Assembly: GCA_963457665.1 (NCBI GenBank) | Contig: OY735209.1 | Coordinates: 61,084,654 to 61,148,653 of the forward strand | Direction: 5' to 3' | Source of the DNA: Thysanoteuthis rhombus | Taxonomy: Eukaryota; Mollusca; Cephalopoda; Oegopsida; Thysanoteuthidae | DNA: 64,000 nucleotides | Shown here: positions 1 through 10,811 of the stretch, piece by piece | How the letters are laid out: each line of letters begins with the position of its first letter | How positions within the stretch are numbered: position 1 is the stretch's first letter | Position numbers and translations under genes: made by a program | Notes under the pieces: generated by a model | Told to the model about the DNA's origin: nothing | Databases searched by the model: none | What the model saw: the letters and a program-made list of their open reading frames with translations, nothing else

Positions 1-230
1 GGAAAACACGCAAGAATACTCTGTCAATATTTAGAAGTAATAAAAATAGTTGGTGTATACACATGAGAAGAATGCATAACTTCTTCCAATGGTAACTCTC
101 TCGGCATCGTCTGCTTTTCTCTTTTTTGTACTTGTACGCGTTCACTATATCAGAAAGCTATTTGTACGAATAGAAATATAAAAGCAACGTCAAATCCTCT
201 TCTAAAGACTCCAGTAATCTTTTTAGATTT

Positions 231-480
231 TCACAATGTTGTAAATTTGTCGTTGTATTGAATCTCCTGTTTGTCCCAATATTTATCAAGTCTGTTCTTG
301 AAAGAATGAACATTTTTCAAACACACTATTTTATCAGGCAGACTATTCCATATCTGCAGGACATTGAAACTATATTTTTTTATATCCTGCCTGCTCTTCC
401 CACTGTTTCCAGTTCACTGTGTATTTACTCTCTAGTTCTAGATGAAGCTATTGATACTAAAAAAGATACATAGATTACCA
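231..480 (-). pseudogene. LINE reverse transcriptase C-terminus (Jockey/CR1-like), degenerate
   Basis: Read on the minus strand, about 231-360 encodes WNSLPDKIVCLKNVHSFK followed by NRLDKYW and then a stop at 231-233. A WNSLP...V...FKNRLD.W ending is typical of the C-terminal tail of Jockey/CR1-group non-LTR retrotransposon reverse transcriptases. Upstream sequence (361-480) continues the similarity only after frame changes, so the copy is broken and its catalytic part is not present before the similarity fades. No 3' tail or target-site duplication was identified. It is a dead fragment; the exact clade is inferred from this short tail only. Confidence 0.55.
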
Positions 481-1108
481 ACACAATTACATTAAAGTTG
501 ATTTCGACTGCTCGAATATCTACTAAACGATTTTTTGTCGCTTTATATTCTTGTGAGATGTCCATTCTCATCAATAATCGGTAATCTGTTAAAATGACCA
601 GCTGTTTTCACGACGCACAGAGAATCACAGGTGTCCACTATCACCTCACGCTCCTGTCAAATCATTGAAAATTTATTTTCCAATTTAGACACTTTTCTAA
701 GTTGTTGCAGATGACACTGAACCATTGAATTCAGTTTTTGAGCCAATTTTCCAAAAGTAACAACGTTATGACTATCGAGTTCAGACAAAAGCAGGCCAGC
801 GTTAGACACAACAGGACAAAATATTCGTGATACATCTCTTACTTCGTTTTATTGCGCTTCGTTTAATTGCATAACGCATATGTTGCGCTTTTTTTCACGA
901 ATTGAAGGCTTCTGTTAACATTACGTCTTATTATTTAAAAAAATGCTTTCCGTAAGACTATGACCGTGACAGATAGAGGTTCCTTTGATGGTTCATGGCG
1001 GAATGAATAGAGAACCGTTTACTCAATGCATTCTATTTATCATTCATATTTATATTATGAGGATGTAGAATATTCATTTGTGATCCGATGTAATCAAACT
1101 AAGTTTGA
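481..1108. other. Unassigned AT-rich sequence
   Basis: No coding similarity, RNA gene or clear repeat structure was seen here. It may be the upstream remains of the LINE fragment to the left. Confidence 0.4.
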
Positions 1109-1109
1109 T

Positions 1110-1572
1110 AATCAGTGCAGCAGAACCAAAATGGACGAATCAAGCCAAACTGGTTTTTGGCATGTATTCTCTCCAGTTTCCTAGTCAACAAACAACATCT
1201 TTTGGTGGCAATGCCATGTTGGAGAGGTGATCGATTACAAAATTGGGAAAAGGGGATGATCAATGAATAAGTTATTTCTCTTTCATTTCGCTAAGCAGTG
1301 ATCATCGGGAAAAGTCTTAGTTAAAAAAAACAACAAAAAAACAAAAAAAACAAACCAGCGGACCCAAACTCAGGGGTCAATCTAACATAAACGTTAACTA
1401 GAAACTGGACTGATTTTTTTAAAAGTATTAAGGGAGAAGTAATATGAAAGAAAAACTTTTATAGACATAATAAAGAGTGAATGTTGAAACTTTCAGCCTT
1501 CTAGCTCAATCGTTGCGGCCTGAAAGGATCTATCTTGACAGTTTTGGTGGCAGTTTTAGTTGACGGTTTCTA
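1110..1572 (-). repeat. Interspersed repeat family I1, minus-strand copy with its terminal end
   Basis: Reverse-oriented copy of a repeat seen at least seven more times in this window. It carries the shared terminal end ttgacggtttctaa (near 1559-1572), the tcattgatcat block (near 1250-1265), and the gtgaatgttgaaactttcag block (near 1478-1497). No coding capacity was found. Its end matches the inverse of the starts of the copies at 15513 and 37627, so the family appears to have inverted termini. Confidence 0.5.
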
Positions 1573-2039
1573 ATATACGGTCTTCGAGAGTTAAGAGGGA
1601 TGATTTATAACCCTCATCTTCCACGGGGATGTATAACCTCCATTCATCTTTCGGTATGTGTAGATGCATTTGATATGTAAGTTGATACGGGTCAAAGCAG
1701 AATAGAGGCTTTGCATGTCTGTAGGGGGTGGAACGCAGGCGCGCCTGCAATGTTATTTACCAAGCTATGGGTGAACAGAGGATTAGATGGAGTCTTTTAC
1801 CCCAGAGAGACAGTACAGCGAGACAGAAGGAGAAAAAAAAACAGGAATAGAGTCTCTTAGGCAAACTGGTTGGCAATAAACTGAACCCCTTTTCTGGTAA
1901 CATCTGTAACCAAAAAGGCTGCCAGTTATGATGCCTCATCGTACCACTGAAAAACAAGCTAACTAGAGGCTGAGAGAGGGAGAAGCTTCATATGCATTGA
2001 TTACAGTTTATCAGTTTAGTGCTGTATGATATGAATTGT
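1573..2039. other. Unassigned sequence
   Basis: Two short minus-strand frames (64 and 66 codons) occur here without recognisable motifs. No RNA gene was seen. Confidence 0.4.
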
Positions 2040-4185
2040 GTTATTTTGAGCCAATAAAACTGTTCATGATGTTATTGCTATATGATAAACATTCTGCTGT
2101 TAGAAGCAAAATAGAATAGTTCGTAATTCTGATAAACATTTTGATATTAGAAAAAAATACACATCATTTTCAATTTTCTCCATTTTCCTCAACGGACACA
2201 GAAGGATTGTCCAACATGTCAGAGAATTCAACCAAAAACTCTATTCCTTATAACAAGGACTACAGAACAACGAACAGGATATGCAAGACGCGGGTAATCA
2301 GCTCGAGGAAGAAAACCTACGGAAGGTGAAGCAAGCCATCAAGCAAACAAAAAAAGGAAAAACCCCAGACCAGACAACATCGTCATTGATTTACTCAAAA
2401 AAGCGGCTAAGACCATCATTAGGGAACTTGTTATTCCATTCAGCTTATGCCTAAAACAAAGTAAAGTTCCAGAAGATTGGAACACTGCAATCATAATGCT
2501 CTTATATAAGAAAGGAAACCCAAAAGACCTCAGCAACTACAGACCTATAAGCCTATTCAACTGCATATACCAACTTTCCACAAAAGTCATCACCAACCGA
2601 ATCACAAAAACATTAGATGAAAACCAACCACGGGAACAAGCTGGCTTTAGAATAAGCTACTCGACCATGGAACATCTCCATTCGATAAATCAACTGAAAG
2701 GAAAAACAGTAGAATAAAATATCTCACTGTAGCATTCATTGACTTCATAAAGGTCTTCCTAGGGTCATGGAGGCCATCACTCAATAAGGTGTAGACCCCG
2801 TATATATCAGAGTACTGCAACATATATACAGTCACAGCAGCTCCTTTATTAGGCTACAGGAAGACTCTGAGCCCTTTTAGCTCAAAAAAAGGGTAGGACA
2901 AGGTAATAACAGCTAACCTAAACTCTTCGCAAACTGCCTCGAGATGATCTTCAGAAACTGAGACAAGAAAAAATGACGGTGAAGATCTGAGCAACCTCAG
3001 ATTTGCAGACGACATAGCCCTTTTTGTAGCAGCCTACATGACCTCTAACTAATGCTAGATGAACCAAATAAAGAAAGCAAGAAAGTCATCCTACACATGA
3101 ACTTCAGCAAAACAAAGATAATGAGCCACAATCATGTCGGAAATAAGAACATAGAGATCAAAACCGAAGACAGAGAAAGTAAACCACTACATTTACCAAG
3201 GACAACGAATCTCCACGAGATCTTCAAAAGAAGAAGAAATCAAGCAAAGAATCATTCTACGATGGCAAGCCCTTGGCAGAGCAAGCTCAACCTTCAAATA
3301 CAAGACGATCCCATTAATCTTAAAAAGAAAGGTATACGACCAATGCATCCTCCCGATAGTCACTTATGGAACTGAAACATGGAAACTAACCAAGAGACAG
3401 ACTCACAAACTGATAACCATGCAATGTGCACACGAAAGAATCATGCTCAATATAACATGGACAGATCATAAGACAGCACAATACATCCGGGAGAAGACAG
3501 GAATCGGGGACATCATAGAATCCATTAAAAAAAAACTCAAACGCAATGGGCTGGCCATGTTGCAAGAATGGTAGACAACCGATGGACATCACAACATGGA
3601 CCCCCAGAGATCACATGTGCAACCGAGGCTGACAGAGTACTAGACGAACTAGACAATTTTAGAAAGTTTTGGTTCCACCACGCCCACGATAGAGAAGTGT
3701 GGCGAATCTCGGGGAAGGTGTATGTCCAACGTCATATATCAAGAGACTGATGATGATGATGAGGAGGAGGTGGAGGATGATTATACTTCCTAATGTTATT
3801 GTTATATGATAGATATTTTGTTATTTGAAGCAAAATAGTACAGTCTATGTTGTTATTGCTGTATAATAGAAATTAGAAGCAGAATAGTACTGTTGATGAT
3901 GTTATTGCTGTATAATGAAAAATGTTATTAGAAGCTAAATAGAGCAATTTATGATTTTATTGCTAGATATGTTATTAAAAGCTAAATAGTATAGTTCTTG
4001 ATTTCATTGCTGTATAATACACCTTTTGTTTTTAGACGCAAAATAGTACAGTCGATGACGATAATAATCATCTTGTTATGAGTGACAAAATAGTACCATT
4101 TGTGTTTTTATTGTTATATAATACTTAGTAAAACAGCACAGCTTATGGTATTATTGCTATATGATAAACATTTTGTTGATTTAAG
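2040..4185. repeat. Degenerate ~65 bp tandem repeat, split by a LINE
   Basis: Units of roughly 60-70 bp share gatgttattgctgtataat, then an attttgttattagaagc-like segment, then aaatagtacagt. One to two units lie at about 2040-2150 and at least six at about 3785-4185. An RTE LINE occupies the space between them. Units are heavily diverged, so this is an old array. Confidence 0.55.
2265..3790 (+). mobile_element. RTE-type LINE, 5'-truncated, multiply frameshifted
   Basis: The reverse-transcriptase domain can be followed in order. A KQTKKGK-like stretch comes near 2340. Next is the block with PEDWNTAIIMLLYKKGN and SNYRPISL (about 2470-2560), then KVITNRITKTLDENQPREQ (about 2585-2640) and AGFRISYSTMEHLHSINQL. 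The catalytic FADD motif at 3002-3013 is intact. A MNFSKTKIMSHNH segment (about 3100) and the C-terminal WAGHVARMVDNRW tail (about 3550-3590) follow. Frame changes and stops break the frame repeatedly, and the N-terminal endonuclease is absent. The copy ends in a (GAT)n-like tail at about 3750-3790, as other members here do. It is inserted in a tandem repeat array. RTE assignment is by remembered motif pattern. Confidence 0.75.
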
Positions 4186-4407
4186 GATACTAATTACACA
4201 GAAAAAGCTCACCAAGTTGATTCTCAACCAGCATATTTAACGGAATAATTTGACAGTTATTTTTGCTAACTTTTATGTTAAATTTTTCACGTCGTATAAC
4301 ATCAAGTCAATTTTTTTCTCCTTTAAACTATCAAAATAATTATCTTTTTATTCATAGTTGAAATTAAACAAAACCACTTCCTAGCGAGTAGTAACACCCC
4401 AATCGGT

Positions 4408-4460
<53 letters not shown>
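4408..4460. repeat. (TA)n microsatellite
   Basis: Uninterrupted TA dinucleotides of about 50 bp. Confidence 0.95.
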
Positions 4461-4464
<4 letters not shown>

Positions 4465-4618
4465 GATAATATCCAATCTTCTGTTAACCAATTTCTCTTG
4501 AAAAGTTTACACAGATTGCATCAACAGATATTTGGTATTATTATTGACAGAAATGACAAATTTTGAAAAATGATTTTACATTTTTTAGTGTCTAAATATG
4601 CAAAGCTTTGTAGAATAT

Positions 4619-4677
4619 GTGTGTATATATATATATATATACATATGCATGTGTGTATGTGTGTGTGTGTGTGTGTG
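4619..4677. repeat. (TA)n/(TG)n compound microsatellite
   Basis: A short TA tract runs into TG repeats. Confidence 0.9.
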
Positions 4678-4916
4678 ATAATACAGAGAGACTATGTTGA
4701 AACCTAGTTTTTGAAATAATTTATTCCAGTAATATTTTTAGCTTTAGAAAAGCTCTTTCTAACTGAATGAAATGAGAGTACTATAACGTGGAATTAGATA
4801 GAGAGAGGTTAGGGAGGTGGTTGTGGGTGTTATTTTATCCGTAAGGAGACTCGTCTCTATGTCTAAGGTCCTGATTCGAAGAGGTAGATTCATAGTCATA
4901 GCCTACGGCTTATGGC

Positions 4917-5003
4917 ATCGACATGGAGGTGTGTGTATTAGTGTGGCTCTGTGTGCATATACGCGTGTACGAAAATGGATGGGTGTGCATTTTAAATATC
5001 AGA

Positions 5004-5034
<31 letters not shown>

Positions 5035-5245
5035 TTGCGTTTGTGTCTGTATACACGCACGCGTCTATACACTATTGGCAAATTAGTAAATCCTTTTGTT
5101 TTTGTTTGTGGTGCGTGTGTATTAATGAGTGCGGTAATGGATTATGTTTGTGCTTACGTTGTTACATATTCATTGCCTACAGTTGATAAGATAGACATGG
5201 GTGCGTGCATGTATGTATGTATAGATCGTTGTGTGTGCGTATAAT
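4917..5245. repeat. TG-rich low-complexity block
   Basis: A perfect (GT)n core at 5011-5034 sits in TG-rich flanks. The Val-Cys frames here are translations of the repeat and not genes. Confidence 0.85.
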
Positions 5246-5929
5246 TATGAACGAAAAATAGATGTAAGAGTATTTTAGATGTCAGATTTTTGCTCATAAC
5301 GAAGAGAAACATCAATGAAATACACCTATTATGGACATAAACTCGAGAAGCAAACTGATTGGTGATGCTCTAATGTGAGCTCTGCTGAAGTATCTGTAGC
5401 CTACAGTACTGTAATGTGCAGTCTACTCAGACCCCATCTGATTCAATTAACTGGATATCACTAGTAGATGACACTTCAATGGTATATTCCAACTAAGGAT
5501 AACTTCTTTTTTGTTAAAACTTGAAACTGGTCTCAAGTGTACATCATTAGCAAATGAAACTTGACTTGTTCATTCTACAACCTTGAACGACTGACACGAT
5601 TGCTAGATTCAAACTACAGTTTTCAGGTAAAGAAAAAACAATTTAGATCGAGTTGAACAAGAAACAATACATTTTAATTTATTTCAAGGTTGAGAACCCA
5701 ACGCTGCACTAAAAAAGATTCTAATTCATTATTACGTTGCAATTAGAATTTGTGGTCAGGGTTCAGGGCTACGGTCAGGATTAAGGGTTAGGGTTAGCCC
5801 AGGTTGAGAAATGTCAATCACTTCAATATCGAAGTCCTTACATCGGGTACGTTAGTATATCTTTAGTGAAATTAATTATTCTACTAAGAACTTGCCATTA
5901 CATCAAATATGATGTATAAGATATTAAGC
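5246..5929. other. Unassigned sequence with a short telomere-like stretch
   Basis: No coding or RNA gene was seen. At about 5755-5800 the DNA is G-rich, with two adjacent gggtta units and several degenerate ones (interstitial TTAGGG-like sequence). Confidence 0.4.
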
Positions 5930-5934
5930 TGATA

Positions 5935-5998
5935 ACGTATGAGATATCAAACTTAGAAAATCAGTTACTACACTCTGATCTTAGCCAAAAGAAGCCAT
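5935..5998 (-). pseudogene. U2 snRNA-like sequence (5' half), probable pseudogene
   Basis: Read on the minus strand from 5998 downward, the sequence follows the metazoan U2 snRNA 5' end. It has atggcttct, then tttggctaagatcagagtg, then tagtaactg, then tttgatatctcatacgt. U2 normally starts ATCGCTTCT, continues TTTTGGCTAAGATCAAGTG and TAGTATCTG, and reaches the GATACGT region near nucleotide 69. The copy lacks about six bases after the first nine (the CGGCC segment) and has several substitutions, but the branch-site-recognising GTAGTA is kept. Similarity to the U2 3' half is not convincing and no proximal promoter elements were recognised, so a truncated retro-pseudogene is more likely than a working gene. 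Comparison is from memory of the consensus. Confidence 0.65.
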
Positions 5999-6200
5999 GG
6001 TATACCAGGACTGCCGATAGGACCTGGTAGACAGCATGCATATTTTTTGTCCAATCATCCTGCGACATAGATTCCGAAGTAAGACAGCACGCTATGGTGG
6101 AAATGTCTCGGTAGACCGCTTGCTATCGTAGAATTGTACTGATAGACTGCTCGCTGTAGTAAAACAAACTGCCGGATATATCCCTGGTAAGTATATGATG
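5999..6200. repeat. Short degenerate repeats around a tagac-c-gcttgcta motif
   Basis: Variants such as gtagaccgcttgctatcgta, atagactgctcgctgtagta and gtagacagcatgc recur at about 30-45 bp spacing. This is a weak tandem structure next to the U2-like sequence. Confidence 0.4.
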
Positions 6201-6339
6201 TTGAGATATGTTATTGCTAGTATTCAAAGATTCATTTAGAGTGATGAGCTGACAATCACCCAGCGTTGCTTTGTACGTAAATATATCGCAAGTGTTCATA
6301 AAGCAGTATTAGTTTGGAAAGGAAATTCGCAATGGCAGA

Positions 6340-6387
6340 GTTGATGTTACAAATGAGAATTAGAGAAATCTCATTTGTGACATCAAC
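6340..6387. repeat. Near-perfect 19 bp inverted repeat (hairpin)
   Basis: Arms at 6340-6358 and 6369-6387 are complementary with one mismatch and enclose a 10 bp spacer. The arms contain acaaatgaga and tctcatttgt. Confidence 0.8.
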
Positions 6388-6899
6388 TTGGGCTTTCAAA
6401 ATCGTCTCTTCAATCTAATATTGTCGTGTAAATTATTATACATATCCATACCCTAATCATACAAATGTCTATTTTTTCAGTGCGTATAAGCGAGACTCTA
6501 CCGAAATTGCATAACGGCACGGACTTATGAGGGCCAGTGCTTGATTGTGTGCTGGTTCTTGTGTGCGTGTGTTCGTGTGTCCTAACCTCAGGGTGGAGAG
6601 ACCACCCAGCCGGGCCATCATCGATAAAAACCAGCAAAGCCATGTCGGGGTCGGAAAGAGAGGGAGTACGTTAACGACATCAGTGACGACTCCAACAGGG
6701 GTAGACAAGACAGCACTCGCGGCCAACACCAACAAAAAAAAACCTATTATGTCCTTTGCCCCTGGATACAGGAGAGACTTAAATGAATTATTCGCAGCAT
6801 GACAACACATCAAGGAGCCCGAATGACACGACGGCATATCACCAGGGGAGAGCACTCTTGAAGGACGCATGCGTGCACACTCGTATTTTGATACCTGAA

Positions 6900-6931
6900 T
6901 GCATATATGCTCTCTCTCTCTCTCACACACG

Positions 6932-7002
<71 letters not shown>
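6900..7002. repeat. (TC)n/(CA)n/(TA)n microsatellite
   Basis: CT and CA repeats pass into about 68 bp of TA repeats that directly abut the hairpin element at 7004. Confidence 0.95.
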
Positions 7003-7003
<1 letters not shown>

Positions 7004-7006
<3 letters not shown>

Positions 7007-7236
7007 TAGAATGGGGATTCGCTACGCAAACATATCTATGTTCCTGTCCTGTTTGGTCAGACAGTGCAGAAACATAAATGTGTTTAGGTAGCGAATCTCC
7101 GTTCTACTATATTACCAGTTCTACCTGAAACCAACTTAAGATTTAAAGTTGAATTTATCGAGCACTCCATGAAATAAACCCATCATGGATTAGACATCGC
7201 ATCATATTATGTTATATTGCATCCCTAATTTGTACT

Positions 7237-7296
<60 letters not shown>
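7004..7296 (+). mobile_element. Foldback repeat family A: hairpin head, ~125 bp tail, (TA)n end
   Basis: Arms at about 7005-7046 and 7067-7108 are inverted copies of each other (~42 bp each, about five to eight mismatches) around a 20 bp spacer. The arms contain gattcgctac. A tail with tcgagcactccatgaaata and ttatattgc follows and ends at a second (TA)n tract (7239-7295). The same head and tail occur at 24672-24975, and one arm plus tail at 21470-21626. No protein is encoded, so the family is probably nonautonomous. Confidence 0.6.
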
Positions 7297-7297
<1 letters not shown>

Positions 7298-7520
7298 GAG
7301 TTCAAAAAGTATCCGATACATTTGAAGTGACTCGTTCTAACATTCTCATACGGATTCAAAATTGACAAAATCTTGACAAAAGACTTTCACTAAAAAAAAA
7401 AAAGTATATTTATACAAGGTTAAGCTTTGAAAGGTCCGGCACAAAAATCAAATATATTTGATCCAAATATCAACACATTTTGAAGGTATAAATGTCAGAA
7501 CTATGACACTGAAGATTACC
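7297..7520. other. Unassigned AT-rich spacer
   Basis: Nothing recognised. Confidence 0.4.
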
Positions 7521-7521
7521 T

Positions 7522-7905
7522 ACCTACTTGGCGTGATAACCACCAAGCAACTGGTGTGAAACTCCAATCCACAATACTGCTGCAGACTGTGAATGGGCTG
7601 AGAGGATTAGGGACTTGGGTAGGCTTGGTGTCAGTCTCTAACGATTACCACCAGGCAACCCGTGTGAAAATGCAAATGATAATATATCGCCCGGGAAAAT
7701 AGAAGCCACAAATTACTGTGGGACTGACCACCCCATCCAAACAAGAAGACCAGACCTAAAGTCGATGACAAGGGAAGGAGCTGAGCCTCCAGATCAGAGA
7801 GTAAATAGGATGGAAAATGAAAAACTAAGGATATACCAGGACTTAGCTAGGGAACTGAAAAAGTTTTGGAACATGAAAGTCAAAGTAATCTTAGTAATAG
7901 GTAAG
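7522..7905 (+). mobile_element. RLE-type LINE fragments (3' UTR piece, then endonuclease-domain piece)
   Basis: Two pieces of the family found at 38.7-45.1 kb lie here. First comes the duplicated 3'-UTR motif (accaccaagcaactggtgtga near 7540, accaggcaacccgtgtga near 7650). Then comes a coding piece with HPIQTRRPDL (about 7725-7760) and LARELKKFWNMKVKVILVIG (about 7845-7905). The PD of the restriction-like endonuclease remains, but the downstream catalytic Asp-containing block (DVAVP in copy A) is lost. The order, 3' UTR before coding sequence, means two truncated insertions or one rearranged copy. It breaks off where the RTE element begins. Confidence 0.6.
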
Positions 7906-9700
7906 CTTCCATGTTCCAGCTTCATAGATGACTATCGGGGGGATGCGTTAGTTGTATACGCTTCTTCTGCGACTTGTTGGATTTTCTGGTTCTTAAAAGT
8001 CGACTTTTCTCTGCCGAAAGCTTGAGATTCTTCGCTTGATTTTTTGATTCCTTCGCGGATTTCATGGAGATTCGTTGACGTATGTAGGTGTAGTCTGCTT
8101 TCTTCAGCTCCACGTTTTCGACTTTGATCGCTGTATCTTTGTCTTCAGCATGTTCGTTGTACTTGACATTCATTTTGCCGAAGTTCATGTAGTGGCCAAC
8201 TTTCTTGCTTGCTTCATGCATTCGTCTCGCATTATTTGGAGTTCATTAAGGTTCGTAGCAAAGAGGACGTTGTGGTCAGCAAATTCGTGGTTACTTTGGT
8301 ATTCGCTGACAATTCTGATTAGTTTGTGTTCCCAGTCTAGGTTTCGGAAGATCATCTCGAGCCAGAGTTGGTATCACTTTGTCTCATCCCTTTTTTAAAA
8401 ATGCACTCAGAGTGTTTATGAAGTCTGATGAAGGAACTATTGTGCTTCTAGATATGTTGAAGTATTATGCCATATATGGGGCCTATGCTTTGTTGTACTA
8501 TTGCGTCAGAGACATTGGGTATTTCCACTGAGTCAAAAGCCTTTTTAAAGTCATCATGCTTTCTTGTGGCTTTCTATCTTCGGCTGCTTTCTGTTTAAGT
8601 TGCTTTACTAAATGGAGATGGTCGATGGTTGAGAAGCTCTTCCTGAAGCCAGTTTCTTACCGTGGTTGGTTTTCATCTAGTGTTTTGCTGATCGGGTTTG
8701 TGATCACTTTGGTGAAGAGTTTGTAGATGGAATTGAGTAGACTTACTGGCCCGTAGTTGTTTAAGTTTTTTGGTTTTCCATTTTCTATAACGCCATTATG
8801 ATTACTGTGTTTCATTCTTCTGGGATTTCACTTTGTTTGAGGCATGATTTGAAAAGAATGGGTAGTTTCCTGGCGACGGCTTCCTAGATTTGCTCCGAGC
8901 ACTCTAATTATTTGCTCTCTTCCTGTACTGTGATTTTCCAATAGTTCTGAAACCGCTACCTTTTTCGAAAATGCTTTCAATGACCATCGTCGTGTATCTT
9001 CTTTTATCTTTTCTTTTGGATGATTTTGTTCAGTTCTATTGTTTGGATCTTTTCTCTTGTTGGTGATAGGGGTTTGAGGTTTCTGCATTTTTTTCAAGAG
9101 ATTTAAAGAGTTTACTTACAGTTTGTGAGCTCTTTGGCTTGACATTGTGGTGATTTCGATTGACGATGTTGTTATATTGATGCTGTTCTCGTAGATATTC
9201 TGTTCTGGTTCAGTGTATAGTTCATATCTGTTTTTCAGTTCCAGTTCGAATGATTGGGTGGGGCTTTTTTGAACGTCAAGTGGATGCAGTTTGGTATGGG
9301 ATATTCCCCTGCATTCTCTCCTGGTGTTAATTTGAAATTTGCATCTTATATCTATGTGGTCACTTCTTACATTACCTTGATTTAGAACCTGAATATCTTT
9401 GACGGTGTCGCTCTTGCCTGCAAGGATGTATTCTATTTCGTTTTTTTTTTAGTGATTGGGCCTCCTCCAAGTCCATCCTCTACTGATTTTTTTTTTTTTA
9501 AAGAAGGTGTTCATGATTTTGAAACCATTTTTTGTTCATCACCTGGTCCTACTTGGGCGTTGAAGTATCCCATAATGATGTTGAAATATCTTTTTTTTTC
9601 TTGGAGTGTGGGATTCAAGTCGTCGTATAAGTTGTCTATCTCTTCGTCGGTGGACTGTGGAGTGGGACTGTAAACTTGAATGGTGTTCAGTTTTACGTCT
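7900..9700 (-). mobile_element. RTE-type LINE with AP-endonuclease and RT remnants, inactivated
   Basis: This is the longest RTE copy, on the minus strand from about 9700 down to 7900. It begins in the AP-like endonuclease domain. NIIMGYFNAQVG (about 9560-9595) corresponds to the family GDFNA motif with Asp changed to Tyr, and VRSDHIDIRCKF (about 9330-9370) holds the SDH motif. The RT region follows with many stops. Its catalytic box at about 8265-8285 reads FADH instead of FADD. Then comes KKVGHYMNFGKMNVKYNEHAEDK in two blocks (about 8150-8200), and the copy stops near the TYGAE-equivalent segment without a C-terminal tail or (GAT)n. It is dead by several independent lesions and abuts RLE-LINE sequence at about 7900. 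Confidence 0.7.
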
Positions 9701-9996
9701 TTGAGAGTTATATAGCTACACGGTTACATGGCTATACGGTCTAAGGTGGCTTAAATATAAAACAAATGAATCATCTTTTTTTTGATAAAACCTCTTGAAA
9801 CTTTAAAGTGAAAAAAAAACACAATCAATATACGAAAAACGAACATTTTTACCTTGAACATTTCATTTCACATATCCTATCAGTCCTCGTACTCACGTGA
9901 CCTCAAACGCCCTACACATAGGGAGCACCTTTTCAGGAGTTGTAGACTGTCTGACGATTGCACCCCTGACTCTCAGGTCACCACGAAGAATTGAAT

Positions 9997-10035
<39 letters not shown>

Positions 10036-10230
10036 TACTGCTTTCTATACAATAATGAGGGTAGTTCAAGTGTAAGTGAGCACGAATATGTGCATATTTG
10101 CATTGCATGTGGGTGTAAGACGCATAAATGTGTGAGCAGACGATAGCACGCGCCATGATTGTCGAGCCGCAGGTTATGAGCATTGTGTCATAAAGTTACG
10201 GGTCACATGACGGGATAGCGATGGCAACAC
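9701..10230. other. Unassigned sequence with a (CA)n tract
   Basis: A perfect (AC)n run lies at about 9997-10026; nothing else was recognised. Confidence 0.6.
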
Positions 10231-10811
10231 TCAATTCACTTAACCCTCCGACCCTTCTTGGCTTTTACAGCATTTCTCTTCCGGACTCTCACACGATCAT
10301 TCTAACCGAGCTATAATTTTTCTTCCTTTCCTTCTTTCCCTTTCATTCTACGAGCCGTTTATTTCAGTTAGTACCTCCTTCTTTTCTTTCTGCGACTTTC
10401 CTTATTTTTGTATTCGTTTGTAACGATCTTCTTTCTTTTCCTTCATTTACACGTATTTTTCTTTCCTCTCTATCTTTCTTACTTTATCTCTTTCTTTCCC
10501 TTTTTCCTTCGTTTTATAAACATGCGATAGCCATCGGTGATGTATTGGCTTTTCTCTTAATTATCCCCATTTATTTTTTCTTCCCCGATACTCTATTAGT
10601 TTCTTCTTGTCTTTCTTTCTCTTTTTTCTTCTCCTTTTTCGTTCTTTGATCTCTCTTTCTCCCTCTCCCTCTTTCTCTCTCTCTCTCTTCTCAGTTTCTT
10701 CTCACATTTTCTTTCTTTCTCTTTTTCTTTCTGCCATGCATTGTTTTATTATTGTATTTTTCCCAATGATCTGATATATTTTAATTTCTTTCTTTCTTTA
10801 TTTCTTTTCAA
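10231..10811. repeat. Pyrimidine-rich low-complexity block
   Basis: Extended CTTT/TTTC-rich sequence on the plus strand, with a CT core near 10670-10690. Confidence 0.7.
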
